This document shows, piece after piece, positions 1 to 9,031 of a DNA stretch of 64,000 nucleotides; the first letter of the stretch is position 1, and each line of letters opens with the position of its first letter. The stretch comes from an uncultured Bacteroidales bacterium (GTDB taxonomy: Bacteria > Bacteroidota > Bacteroidia > Bacteroidales > Muribaculaceae): positions 124,001 to 188,000 of the forward strand of contig CADCFN010000011.1 of the NCBI GenBank assembly GCA_902800715.1. The letters are read 5' to 3'. Under the pieces are notes generated by a model. That model was not told the DNA's origin. It saw only the letters and a list, made by a program, of their open reading frames with translations, and made no database searches. Both the position numbers and the translations under genes were made by a program.

Positions 1-470
1 AAAACAAAAGCAACGACCGTGATTAGACTCTGCCGTTTACTTGCGTTCTCCATAAACAGGTTTAAAATCGGTGACAACAGGTATAATCCTATATAAGACG
101 GGATGAACCAATGAGTAAACACATTCAGATGATAAATGAAAGGCTTTATTGACAACGGCACATTCCCCGTGAAAGCACAAATCAGATAGATTAAAATATT
201 ATAGAAGAATATCTGGAACAACAAGCTAGCAAAGCCCTTAAACTTGGGCTTAATAGAAAACCAGCCAGAAATAAAAATATAGCAATTAACACATACGAGT
301 GCAAAAAACTCAACAAAATACTGATATGCCGCATGCTGCATATCTGTTGTGCACATTTTGCGTGTGGGATAACCCAATGCCCAAAAATCCAAGTGAACCA
401 ATACGACAAGAGCCATCGCAATGATGCGAAGAAGTTCCATGCCGGAATGTCGAGTTTTAACTCCCATCAT
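1..470 (-). CDS. acyltransferase family 3 membrane protein, partial (3' end outside window)
   Basis: A minus-strand frame opens at ATG 470 (a second ATG follows at 467) and stays open to the window edge, about 156 codons. The N-terminus contains RIIAMALVVLVHL, which matches the first helix of acyltransferase 3 (OatA/WecH-like) proteins with its conserved Arg and His. Further hydrophobic segments follow, including FFALVCVNCYIFISGWF and HWFIPSYIGLYLLSPIL. Such integral membrane enzymes O-acylate sugars of surface polysaccharides. It lies 63 bp downstream of the flippase gene on the same strand, so it is probably the third gene of the exopolysaccharide operon. The substrate cannot be deduced. 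A shorter overlapping frame at 191-421 is a shadow of it. Confidence 0.82.
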   Translation of the reverse strand, partial: MMGVKTRHSGMELLRIIAMALVVLVHLDFWALGYPTRKMCTTDMQHAAYQYFVEFFALVCVNCYIFISGWFSIKPKFKGFASLLFQIFFYNILIYLICAFTGNVPLSIKPFIYHLNVFTHWFIPSYIGLYLLSPILNLFMENASKRQSLITVVAFV

Positions 471-533
471 TAATAATCACTTATCGTAAATCAGGAAACT
501 AGGTCAAAACGCATTTTCGCCGAGGAGTCATCG

Positions 534-2144
534 TCATTGCTTCTCACGGTGCAGATACTTTTTAACAACACCCATGATAACGACTTTCTCTTGGGCTTGC
601 AGTCCAAGCCAATAAATCGACATGCAAGAGGCTATCAGGCTTACAACGCACAACAAGATAAACCGCACAATTGACGAAGGCATTAACAGATAAATCATCA
701 ATGGCGGAATAAATGCGGGAATAAATACATACAAAGCCCTAAGTAGCACTTCCTTTACATACATTGTCCAAGGCATTTTGATCATATCCTTCACCAAATA
801 AATCCTCACAAAAATCAAGCCGAAATAGACAATAATAAAGATGATATATGACCAAGTGGGGCTACCACCCAACTTAAAAGCAATCCAAGTGAGCGGGAAC
901 ACCCAGAATCCACAGATAGTCATGACAATCTGATACTTCCTGATTTTTCCCGTGGCAAACTGGGCGGTCACTAAAGTATTGCCCAATACTGTACTGATTG
1001 CTGACAGGAACGTCAACCTCACAAAGACAACAGCATAATCAGGCACGATGCCTAGCCATAATGTCAACAGTCTCTCGGCTTCAAACCCAAAAGGTATGGC
1101 GAACAGTATTGTCAAAAAGAATGAGAATTTCGCACCACGGCATACCAACTGATGCATTTGAGCCAAGTTGCCTGCAGCATAGGTCTTGGTAATCTGAGGC
1201 CCCAGGGCAGTCATGAAATTGGTGACGAACTTGGTTGACAAAGCATTTACCTGGCCGGCAATACCTCTAGCCGCATTCAGTGTTACGCCAAAATAGATAT
1301 TGATCAGCAGGTCGATACCCTGGGTATTGAAAATCCATGCACCCTCGCCAAAAAAGTTCCAACCTGCGAAACTGGTCAACTCCTTTAGCATCGGTACATT
1401 GAAGACGAATCGGTATTTACATTCCTCAAAATGCCTTCGACAATAAGCCATATAGATGCCCCGTATCAGGAGTGAGCAACAAATGCCCAAGACTGCATTG
1501 GTTTTCAGTTTATCAAATGGAGAGAAGTACAACAACGAAACGACCAACAGACCCAGAATGGCCTCAAGAATGGTCATATAGGCATATACCGACATCCTCT
1601 CATGAGACACAATCGCCGCGCTGTAAGGAACATTGATCAAAGCTATCATGAATCCGATGATACTGCTCCACATCACCCAGTTGGCAGCATCCAATCGTTC
1701 GGGAGGTATGTTCATCTTATGGTTCAAGAACCATATACCCAGGGTGGCGCCAATAAGCAATACAATCAGTGCAATGCCCATCTGCACATTTACCGATGTA
1801 GAAAAGACATCTCTCAGCTTTTGCATATCGCCTCGGCCCAACTCAAATGTCAAGTGTCGGCTAATAGATTTCGAGAGCGACTTTGTCAACAATCCCATCA
1901 TCGAAATCACTCCACCCACAGCACTCATGACGCCATAGTCGGTAACACCCAGCACCTGAAGGACAACCCTGCTCGTGAACAGACCCAGCAAGGTCATGAA
2001 AATCATTCGTGCATAGAGCACCAATGTGTTCTTGGCAATGCGACGGTTGCTGAAAATCTCATTTTCAGGAGCCTTTTGCTTCTTGGACACCGGCGATGAT
2101 TGCTGATCAGACGGTTTTTTCTCTATGTTGGAGTCAATAGACAT
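534..2144 (-). CDS. oligosaccharide flippase (Wzx/MATE-like)
   Basis: A 536-residue polytopic membrane protein of the polysaccharide transporter/MVF superfamily. After a hydrophilic, Lys/Gln-rich N-terminus (about 40 residues) come many hydrophobic helices. The first pair contains LVLYARMIFMTLLGLFTSRV and VLGVTDYGVMSAVGGVI, the usual start of Wzx-type flippases. Length fits the family. The expected role is to flip lipid-linked repeat units across the inner membrane for capsule or exopolysaccharide assembly. It begins 13 bp after the UpxY-like gene and is followed by an acyltransferase on the same strand, which supports a surface polysaccharide operon. The start is ATG. The long plus-strand frames inside it are shadows. 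Confidence 0.9.
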   Translation of the reverse strand: MSIDSNIEKKPSDQQSSPVSKKQKAPENEIFSNRRIAKNTLVLYARMIFMTLLGLFTSRVVLQVLGVTDYGVMSAVGGVISMMGLLTKSLSKSISRHLTFELGRGDMQKLRDVFSTSVNVQMGIALIVLLIGATLGIWFLNHKMNIPPERLDAANWVMWSSIIGFMIALINVPYSAAIVSHERMSVYAYMTILEAILGLLVVSLLYFSPFDKLKTNAVLGICCSLLIRGIYMAYCRRHFEECKYRFVFNVPMLKELTSFAGWNFFGEGAWIFNTQGIDLLINIYFGVTLNAARGIAGQVNALSTKFVTNFMTALGPQITKTYAAGNLAQMHQLVCRGAKFSFFLTILFAIPFGFEAERLLTLWLGIVPDYAVVFVRLTFLSAISTVLGNTLVTAQFATGKIRKYQIVMTICGFWVFPLTWIAFKLGGSPTWSYIIFIIVYFGLIFVRIYLVKDMIKMPWTMYVKEVLLRALYVFIPAFIPPLMIYLLMPSSIVRFILLCVVSLIASCMSIYWLGLQAQEKVVIMGVVKKYLHREKQ

Positions 2145-2157
2145 ATAGTAGCAGAAC

Positions 2158-3201
2158 CTAACTTTGAATTAGACCTGTAGAGGCGTAAAGTTGAGAGAAA
2201 TCCTTTAAAATTGAGACGATGAGCGCACGTTTACGGTCATTGGCAGCAATAGTCCACTGGGAAATAATGGCTTGTGCCTGCTTGCGAAAGAAAGCATCAC
2301 CTGTCGAGGCATACATAAACACGAGTTGCCAAGCACGCTGAGTGTCGCTTTTAACCTTTGGAAGTAAAGCGCGACAGCATTGCAACCAATGCCCAGCTTT
2401 TTCCTTGTCCTGTAACGCAGTATAGCTCATGAGCATGAGTGTAGCATGCTGGCTCGCAATATTCACAGTGGCTGGCTTCAACGCCGCGAAGCGCCCGACA
2501 AACACAACCATTGCGGCAACATCCTCGGTTGTCAGTCCAGAGCCATCACGGCCAAGCTGGTGTTTCATGGCAAGAATGGCACGCGAGAGGTGCGCCTCGA
2601 AGTTGCGGTAAGGATGACGATTGCCCTTGCCAAACTGCAAAATGCGGATATACTGTGGACGGATGTCGGGGGTAGAAACCAGGAACAGGTTCCCTACCGA
2701 CATCAACACCTTGCCCCCATTGTGACCTTGACGGCACTGCAGCGTGCCACATACGCCGTCAAATTTACCGCCAACAATCTCGACCTTGTCGCCTTCTTCC
2801 AAATCAACCATATCAATCGGATAACAGGGCAGTTCGTTGGCATAGGCAACAGCAATCGCCTTGAACACATCCATATCATGGTCGCTGATGGTCATGTAAC
2901 GCTTTTCATCCTGATTATTATCGGGATGAGGCAACAGCCAAAGTGATTCCATCGACTGCTTCATGTCAAGAATGTTGGTGTAGCTGTCATGGACAAAGAT
3001 GTAATTGCCAGCCAGCTTCTTGCGCGTCATCCTGGACTCGCCAAACAATGAAGACGCCACAACACAAGTGGGCATAAAATAGTCGATAGGTTCTTCACCC
3101 TTGCGCAATCTTGATGCAGTCAATGTGTCAAACTGCTGCTCGAGTCGTTTCACACTCCCTCGGGCACTCAAGACATACCATTGCTTCAGGTCAGCATCCA
3201 C
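2158..3201 (-). CDS. UpxY-like (NusG family) transcription antiterminator with long C-terminal extension
   Basis: The N-terminal half is NusG-like: an NGN domain (QWYVLSARGSVKRLEQQF at residues 7-24, KKLAGNYIFVHDSY at 61-74) and a KOW motif around residues 136-175 (EEGDKVEIVGGKFDGVCGTL). UpxY proteins lead Bacteroidales capsule loci and prevent early termination of their own operon. This one heads a flippase and acyltransferase operon, which fits. It starts with GTG at 3201. At 347 residues it is about twice the usual UpxY length: residues about 195-347 form an apparently helical extension (SRAILAMKHQLG, HATLMLMSYTAL) that I cannot assign. The predicted transcript has a leader of about 150 nt, the region where UpxY proteins are expected to act. 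Confidence 0.85.
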   Translation of the reverse strand: MDADLKQWYVLSARGSVKRLEQQFDTLTASRLRKGEEPIDYFMPTCVVASSLFGESRMTRKKLAGNYIFVHDSYTNILDMKQSMESLWLLPHPDNNQDEKRYMTISDHDMDVFKAIAVAYANELPCYPIDMVDLEEGDKVEIVGGKFDGVCGTLQCRQGHNGGKVLMSVGNLFLVSTPDIRPQYIRILQFGKGNRHPYRNFEAHLSRAILAMKHQLGRDGSGLTTEDVAAMVVFVGRFAALKPATVNIASQHATLMLMSYTALQDKEKAGHWLQCCRALLPKVKSDTQRAWQLVFMYASTGDAFFRKQAQAIISQWTIAANDRKRALIVSILKDFSQLYASTGLIQS

Positions 3202-3284
3202 TATTTAAAGAATATCTAATAAAAAGTCATGACGAGGCTATCTTAATACCTTGTCATACAACAAATTAAAACCATATTCATGGT

Positions 3285-3423
3285 CAACTTGGGAAAATCT
3301 ATCAACATTTTCCGATATTTAATCATCCCGTATTGATTACATTTTAAATACAGGACTCACGCAACAAAGGTAACCACACTCGGTGACATGACAAAATATT
3401 TTGGTGAAAAATTTCCCAAGTTG
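3285..3423. repeat. candidate invertible promoter segment bounded by 12-bp inverted repeats
   Basis: caacttgggaaa at 3285-3296 is the exact reverse complement of tttcccaagttg at 3412-3423. The pair brackets the only good promoter found upstream of the UpxY-like gene. Bacteroidales capsule promoters are often invertible and flanked by such repeats. The arms are short compared with those of Bacteroides fragilis, and no recombinase gene is in the window, so inversion is inferred and not shown. Confidence 0.5.
3365..3396 (-). promoter_or_regulatory. promoter of the UpxY-led polysaccharide operon
   Basis: Read on the minus strand: TTTTG at the -33 position (3392-3396), a 19-nt spacer and TACCTTTG (3365-3372). 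This matches the Bacteroidetes -33/-7 consensus. Transcription would start near 3358, leaving a leader of about 157 nt before GTG 3201. The promoter sits between the two inverted repeats. Confidence 0.75.
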
Positions 3424-3558
3424 GAATTTACACTTCTTTGAAAGCCGCATTTACCTATTGATTACCAAATACTTATAAAGATAACCACCAAAAACAATGG
3501 CATTCAAGGAAGTATTGGCAAACATTGATGCCCGGCATAATGCAACACGAAGAAACAA

Positions 3559-3593
3559 AAAAGGATGCGCCCGACTGGCAGGCGCATCCTTTT
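3559..3593 (-). terminator. intrinsic terminator of the first C10 protease gene
   Basis: A 13-bp perfect stem: aaaaggatgcgcc (3559-3571) pairs with ggcgcatcctttt (3581-3593) around a 9-nt loop. On the minus strand it ends in TTTT followed by TGTTTCTTCG. It lies 85 bp beyond the stop of the protease gene. Confidence 0.8.
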
Positions 3594-3677
3594 ATCTTGA
3601 TTCCGATGTCAATACTCTGATAATCTGTCGTGAATGAATCTCAGATATTACAGTTCATTTACATCAGATCTCATGAA

Positions 3678-6095
3678 TCAACTCATAAGAGCATCAACAA
3701 GCAGGGTAGCATCCTCGATGTCGATCAAACCGTCACCATTCAAATCGGCAGCCACAGGGTCAAGCGCTTCAGTATCGCCTGACATCAGACTATCGAGAAG
3801 AGCTGTCACGTCGTTGATGTCAACGATACCATCCTTATTCACATCACCGGGAATGCTCTCACCCTGCAGGAGGATGACTTCACGAGTGTTACTCCAAACG
3901 CTCCTGGTACCGTTTACATAGTGTGCCATCACGCGATAGAGGTAAGAAGTACCGGGAGTCAAACCAGTTACAGTATAGAACTTGTCGGGGGTAATGCCCT
4001 CAATCAAGTTGTAGTAACCGCCGTCGGCATTGAAGCTTCCTCTCTGGATGAAGGGCTCAAGGTCAATAATCTCACCGCCGTAGATCTGGATGCTCTGAAT
4101 CTCGGGATAGTAACCACAAGTGAATTTAACTGCGCTGGCATTTCCTGCGTCAAGCACAACCAGATAAGTATCTACCTCCTTGGCAAGAATAATTTTCTTG
4201 GAGTCGATATCGGTAGAAACAGTCAGTTCGGTATTGGTACCCTTGGTGTAGGATTTAGCCTTGATGATAACGCTCACCTTATTGTATCCTATCAAATCAC
4301 AGTTGGCAGTAATGACCGAATTGCGGGAAGCAGAGATAAATCCACCGTCAAGATAGAACTTTGTACCTGAGAAGGTCCAACCGTCAGGCAGATAGTTAGT
4401 AGCGTCCGAAGCGTGGTTGGTGTCCTCTTGAGGAACATTGCTCCAGTCGGCCTCGACAATGAGATGCACGTCGGGTTTTTCCTTCACTTCAAGCGAGTAG
4501 CTGACAACATTCTCGGCAGGGGTAGCGTCAGTCCAGTCGGCACGGAACGAAGTTGCGGTAACCGATGACTGGTCAACAACCTCCATCACAGGACGATACA
4601 GCTCATAGACCGAAACACCGCTCAACGAGATTTCGAAATCTTCGTAGCCAGGCGTGCTGACAATAATTTTGCCCGTATAATTGCCTTCCTTAGTAGGAGA
4701 GTAGGTTACATGAACGGTTTCGCTAATCTTGGCATCGGCATCGGGAGTGATTGTTTCCTTATCAATGCCGAACACACCGTTCTCATCGACGAGCGTCAAG
4801 GTCACATCACCCTCAAGATTGCGACCAGTGAGGGTGAATCTCGAGCTGACGGTATTATTCTTGAAGCATTCCATCGACAGTTCATGGACGTCAGACCTGA
4901 GCCTCGGAGAATTGATGGGAGGCTGGATACCGATAACCATCTGCTGGTACTGGTTGAATACAGAGCCACCGCCGTTGAAAGCGTTAAGGGCATAATAGTT
5001 ATTAGATTCGCCACTCCAACCAAAGTTGATGTGATACTTGTTGGAGGTAGCATCATAGCCATCGACGTTAAAGGCATGACCACCGCCAAAGAGACCGCCA
5101 GCGATAGCACAGAACACGATGGGACGGCTCTCGGCAAGTTCTTCTTGAATCAAAGCAGCCCACTCGGCATCAGAGTACAGAGTGGTACCGCCAGAGTAGG
5201 CACTGGTCTTCTTGACAACACGCACTGTCTCCTCGTCATAACCAAAGAACTTGAAAGCATCAGCAATCAGACTCACACTGTCGGCATCAACGCCGCTACC
5301 ACCTGCTGCAGAGGTACCATAAGCCATGTGTTCGGCCTGACCGATATAACGCATCAGTGTTGCAACCGCATTAGCCTCGGCTGTAGTGTAGTTACCACTA
5401 TAGGAATCCTTCATATTGTCCCAGTCAAAATAGACAGGAGGAAGTGCCGGCACATTGACATAAGTGGCACCACCCCAATATGAAGTGCTCAACTCACAAC
5501 GATAAGCAGGTACCTCAGGAGTCTCGAAATCGGGATATTTCCAATAGTAGAATACCATAGCAGCCGATGTTGCGGGGCAACCCGTCAGGCACTGCTGGTT
5601 ATTAATCTTACACATATTCCAATAGGGGGCTTCCTGATCCCAGAGTGCCGTCAACAGGGGGGGTACACTGGCAATCCTGAGTGAGGGAGCCATCATTGAA
5701 GGCGTCTCGACCTGCATACCCTCATGAGCCTGCAGGTACTCGATTTGCACCTTATAGGTTGCCAGCCAAGCCTTCATGTTGCAAGGAATCGTATTGATGT
5801 CTAACGGGCGGTCACCATAACCAAGGATTTCCTCGGCACGGTCATCACCGGATACAATCACATAACCGTTTTCGGAATTGAAAATGTAATAAACGGCACG
5901 GTCAAGCATCTTGGAATTCATTTCGGCATGCGATAACTTCATCTCTCCTGAAATGGGAGACCTCATGCGACCATCATACTTCTGTTCTTGAATAAATTTT
6001 TGAGCTTTGGCTTTTGCTGTTCTCACATCAACAGGAGAAGCCGACAATTGAATCGCCGCAATCAATAGTGCAGCCAACAGTAAGAATCTTCTCAT
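3678..6095 (-). CDS. secreted C10 family (streptopain-like) cysteine protease with dockerin, copy 1
   Basis: An 805-residue protein. Order: signal peptide (1-20), Spi-like propeptide region (about 22-130, with YVIVSGDDRAEEILGYG), C10 catalytic domain with nucleophile Cys173 in LTGCPATSAAMVFYYW, His340 in GGGHAFNVDGYD and Trp360 in INFGWSG, a beta-sandwich (about 400-490), a fibronectin III-like part with TSFRADWTDATP, a jelly-roll-like stretch, and a C-terminal dockerin (GDVNKDGIVDINDVTALLD and a second repeat DLNGDGLIDIEDATLLVD). All catalytic residues are present, so it is probably an active extracellular or surface protease. It is the last of four tandem paralogues and has its own promoter and terminator. 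Substrate unknown. Confidence 0.92.
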   Translation of the reverse strand: MRRFLLLAALLIAAIQLSASPVDVRTAKAKAQKFIQEQKYDGRMRSPISGEMKLSHAEMNSKMLDRAVYYIFNSENGYVIVSGDDRAEEILGYGDRPLDINTIPCNMKAWLATYKVQIEYLQAHEGMQVETPSMMAPSLRIASVPPLLTALWDQEAPYWNMCKINNQQCLTGCPATSAAMVFYYWKYPDFETPEVPAYRCELSTSYWGGATYVNVPALPPVYFDWDNMKDSYSGNYTTAEANAVATLMRYIGQAEHMAYGTSAAGGSGVDADSVSLIADAFKFFGYDEETVRVVKKTSAYSGGTTLYSDAEWAALIQEELAESRPIVFCAIAGGLFGGGHAFNVDGYDATSNKYHINFGWSGESNNYYALNAFNGGGSVFNQYQQMVIGIQPPINSPRLRSDVHELSMECFKNNTVSSRFTLTGRNLEGDVTLTLVDENGVFGIDKETITPDADAKISETVHVTYSPTKEGNYTGKIIVSTPGYEDFEISLSGVSVYELYRPVMEVVDQSSVTATSFRADWTDATPAENVVSYSLEVKEKPDVHLIVEADWSNVPQEDTNHASDATNYLPDGWTFSGTKFYLDGGFISASRNSVITANCDLIGYNKVSVIIKAKSYTKGTNTELTVSTDIDSKKIILAKEVDTYLVVLDAGNASAVKFTCGYYPEIQSIQIYGGEIIDLEPFIQRGSFNADGGYYNLIEGITPDKFYTVTGLTPGTSYLYRVMAHYVNGTRSVWSNTREVILLQGESIPGDVNKDGIVDINDVTALLDSLMSGDTEALDPVAADLNGDGLIDIEDATLLVDALMS

Positions 6096-6437
6096 AAAAA
6101 TGGCTTTTTTAATTATTGGTTATTAATATTTTAAGATCTTGCTTAAGTAATCAATTGATGATAGTTCATGACATTGCAACACGCAACAGCACTTTAAACT
6201 TTCGCAAAAGTATATTAAAAACAACAAAACAGCAACAATTTTAACCTATTTTATTAGAAATAAAAACCAAAATTCATATCCCTATGGTTATTGGTAATAA
6301 AAATACAGAAAAATGGCAGGGCTGATGAGAAATAAATCTTCATCAACTCTACCATAAATGATAGTGGTATTTATCTCGAGTGGGAACGGATTGACCTAAT
6401 TGGCCGCTTTTATGCTGCCAATCCTGTCATCAACACC
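6096..6437. other. intergenic region between C10 copies 1 and 2
   Basis: An AT-rich 342-bp spacer. It holds the promoter of copy 1 (6205-6235) and, nearer copy 2, a weak imperfect hairpin (gctgatga about 6321 with tcatcaac about 6340) that could end copy 2 transcription. I see no ORF or RNA gene. Confidence 0.5.
6205..6235 (-). promoter_or_regulatory. promoter of C10 protease copy 1
   Basis: Minus strand: TTG (6233-6235), 20 nt, TACTTTTG (6205-6212). Fits TAnnTTTG. The predicted start near 6199 leaves a leader of about 100 nt before ATG 6095. Confidence 0.7.
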
Positions 6438-8834
6438 TCATTCTCCCTTCAGCATCAAGTCAATAAGGAGCGTAACATCGGCAATCGTCACTTCATTGTC
6501 ACCGTCGATATCGGCACAATCGGTGCAGATGCCGTTATTGCCACCCAACAGATAATCGATGAGCATCGTCACGTCGCCGATAGACAAGCCACCGTCATGG
6601 TCCACATCACCCGGGATATGGGAAACGGCGTTGTCAAACAATGTAACACTCCGGCTCTTGCTCCAAGCGCTGCTGGTGCCATCGATATAATGAGCTTTCA
6701 CCCTATAGTAGAACATGCCGCCTAGCGTGAGGTCAGTAACGGTGTAATGCTTGTCGGTGAGTCCAGTGATGTATCGAGAATTGGCATCACCCTCCTCTTG
6801 CACACCACGCAAAGCGGGTTCATCGAGTTCACCAGCATAAACCTTGATGCTTTGGAACATGGGGAAACCACTCTTGCCCGAAATGACTACCTGTTCCAAT
6901 TCATTGCAATTAAGTACAGCCACATACTGGGTCATCGGGGCACCGCCAGAGGCAGAGAACAGGATACTGTCGATACTGGTCTTAACTACAAACTTGGAAC
7001 TGCTGTAGCTCATTGTCGACTTGGCGTTCACCACGACAGTCATCTTCTCATAGCCAGCGATATCATAGGTGGGCGTGATAAAAGAGCTCTTGTTATTAAT
7101 CGAAACGCCGCCATCCTCACGCCACAGGCCACTGCCAACAAAAGTCCACCCTTCGGGCAGGAGTTCGTAAGCATAACCGGCATAATTACTTGAATCCTCG
7201 GTAAGTCCACTCCAGTCGGTCTCGCCAACAAGGGCTACGCCGGGTGTAGTGTTCACCTCAAGGTCATAGCTAGTAACATACCGTTCAAGAGTCTCATCGG
7301 TCCAGTCGGCACGGAACTGTACCAAGCCGATATAGTCCTCAGCTGGGGGCAGCACGACGGGCCTGAAGGTTTCAAGAGATGCTTCACCCTTGACTGAGAT
7401 AATCACATCCTCGGCATCGGTACTGCTCAGAGTAATCGTGGCACTGTGACTGCCAGATGCCAGTGGGGCATAGTTTACCGTGACGAGTTTGCCTGAATCA
7501 GCGTCCTCAACACTAACGTGGCTCTCATCGACCGAGAAGACACCGTTCTCATCCTCGACACTAATCGTAATGTCGTCCACCAATTCCTTGCCCGTAACCA
7601 GGATTGTCGCAGTTGACGCCTGGTCTACATAGGATTTCATGCTCAGGTTGTAGGCGTTGACCCTGATAGTGGGTTGGAAGATGGGTGGCTGGATACCGAT
7701 AATCATCTGCTGCTCAATGTTAAAGGAGTAATCCTTGTAAGAGAAAGCATTTAACGCATAGTCACCGTTGCCGACGCCACTCCAACCCCAATTAACGTGA
7801 TAGGTGTTGTCCTCGGCATTATAACCGTCAACATTAAAGGCATGCCCGCTCCAGCCACGTTCGTTATTGTAATCAAAGGCACAGTAGACCACGGGGCGCC
7901 CTTCATAAAGCTCCTGCTGGAGTTTTGATGCCCAAAACTCGTCGCTGAAATAGGTTTCAATCTCGTTGCCATAGTTATCGGCCATTGACTTGGTCAACAG
8001 TTTGGCCTCCTCATCGTAGCCAAAGAACTTGACAGCCCTCAGGATATCAGAGCCTTGGGCGCCACTGCCGTCAATGCCGTAAGACATGTGTTCCACTTGC
8101 CCCACATACCGCATCAGCCATGCCACAGCATCGGCTTGAGCCTCGGTATACTCAACGCCCTCATACACGTCAAGCATGTTGTCCCAATCAAAGGTAATAG
8201 ACGGCAGCGACGGCAACCGGTCACCGTTACTCAGGTTTACATAGCTCTCTACTCCAGGTGTGGGGTCCTTGGGATACTTCCAGTAGTAGAACACCATCGA
8301 CAACGAAGTGGCAGGACAACCCGAGTAGCAACGCTCGCCACCGTAAACGGGGCAGTAGTTCCAATAGGGTTCCGCCTGGTCCCACTCGGCAGTGAGCAGC
8401 GGCTGAACGGTCTGCATTGCCTCCCCTGCCCGCAATATGGGTTTCTCAACCTCCAGCGAGGGATGGGCATGGAGAAACTCAATCTGGCGTTTATAGGTAC
8501 TCAGCCAGTAACGCATATTGTCCGGCATGCGGTTCATGTCCAGGGGACGGTTACCATGGGCAAGAATCTCTTGGGCACGGTCATCACCAGCAACAATCAC
8601 AAAGCCCTGGTCGGAATTGAAGATGTAATAGTCAGCCAGACCAGAACGGTATGCGCTCACCTCGGTGTAAAGCAATCTGACGTTCCCAACTGAAGCGCCA
8701 TTGATGCGTGGCACGGAGTTCACACTTTGGAGATAACGCTGAGCGTTAGCTTGAGCTGCCATAAGGTCAACAGAAGCAGCCCAGCCTTGAGCCATAATCA
8801 ACATCAAGGCTACTAAAAAGAAGATTCTTTTCAT
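6438..8834 (-). CDS. secreted C10 family cysteine protease with dockerin, copy 2
   Basis: A 798-residue paralogue of its neighbours. Signal peptide 1-20; propeptide with FVIVAGDDRAQEILAHG; catalytic Cys173 in YSGCPATSLSMVFYYW, His331 in SGHAFNVDGYN, Trp351 in VNWGWSG; then the beta-sandwich, an FnIII-like part (VQFRADWTDETL) and a jelly-roll-like part. The dockerin is at the C-terminus (GDVDHDGGLSIGDVTMLID, DIDGDNEVTIADVTLLID). All catalytic residues are intact. It has its own promoter, so it can be regulated separately from copies 1 and 3. Streptopain-type enzymes are secreted as zymogens; the N-terminal region here fits that. Target proteins are not predictable. Confidence 0.92.
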   Translation of the reverse strand: MKRIFFLVALMLIMAQGWAASVDLMAAQANAQRYLQSVNSVPRINGASVGNVRLLYTEVSAYRSGLADYYIFNSDQGFVIVAGDDRAQEILAHGNRPLDMNRMPDNMRYWLSTYKRQIEFLHAHPSLEVEKPILRAGEAMQTVQPLLTAEWDQAEPYWNYCPVYGGERCYSGCPATSLSMVFYYWKYPKDPTPGVESYVNLSNGDRLPSLPSITFDWDNMLDVYEGVEYTEAQADAVAWLMRYVGQVEHMSYGIDGSGAQGSDILRAVKFFGYDEEAKLLTKSMADNYGNEIETYFSDEFWASKLQQELYEGRPVVYCAFDYNNERGWSGHAFNVDGYNAEDNTYHVNWGWSGVGNGDYALNAFSYKDYSFNIEQQMIIGIQPPIFQPTIRVNAYNLSMKSYVDQASTATILVTGKELVDDITISVEDENGVFSVDESHVSVEDADSGKLVTVNYAPLASGSHSATITLSSTDAEDVIISVKGEASLETFRPVVLPPAEDYIGLVQFRADWTDETLERYVTSYDLEVNTTPGVALVGETDWSGLTEDSSNYAGYAYELLPEGWTFVGSGLWREDGGVSINNKSSFITPTYDIAGYEKMTVVVNAKSTMSYSSSKFVVKTSIDSILFSASGGAPMTQYVAVLNCNELEQVVISGKSGFPMFQSIKVYAGELDEPALRGVQEEGDANSRYITGLTDKHYTVTDLTLGGMFYYRVKAHYIDGTSSAWSKSRSVTLFDNAVSHIPGDVDHDGGLSIGDVTMLIDYLLGGNNGICTDCADIDGDNEVTIADVTLLIDLMLKGE

Positions 8835-8870
8835 TATTGTTAAGTTAATGGTTGATTCTAACTAGTTTTG

Positions 8871-8900
8871 CAAAATTAGTACTATTTATTGAATAGACAA
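8871..8900 (-). promoter_or_regulatory. promoter of C10 protease copy 2
   Basis: Minus strand: TTG (8898-8900), 19 nt, TAATTTTG (8871-8878). Predicted start near 8865, about 30 nt before ATG 8834. Confidence 0.75.
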
Positions 8901-8964
8901 GCATACCACATTCGAAAGCTGACGTCTTCTATGAGATTTAAACTCTAAACAGCGGACTTAGTGA

Positions 8965-9007
8965 GCAAAAAAACAAGGCTCAAGTGCCATGGTGCACTTG
9001 AGCCTTG
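8965..9007 (-). terminator. intrinsic terminator after C10 copies 4 and 3
   Basis: A 14-bp perfect stem: caaggctcaagtgc (8974-8987) with gcacttgagccttg (8994-9007), 6-nt loop. On the minus strand it is followed by a run of seven T. It lies 25 bp beyond the stop of copy 3 and separates it from copy 2. Confidence 0.9.
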
Positions 9008-9031
9008 TAGGGGGACATTAGCGGTTGTTCA

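Noticed and set aside
191-421. 76-residue hydrophobic minus-strand frame
   Set aside because: It overlaps the acyltransferase 3 gene in another frame; the longer frame to the edge has the family motif.
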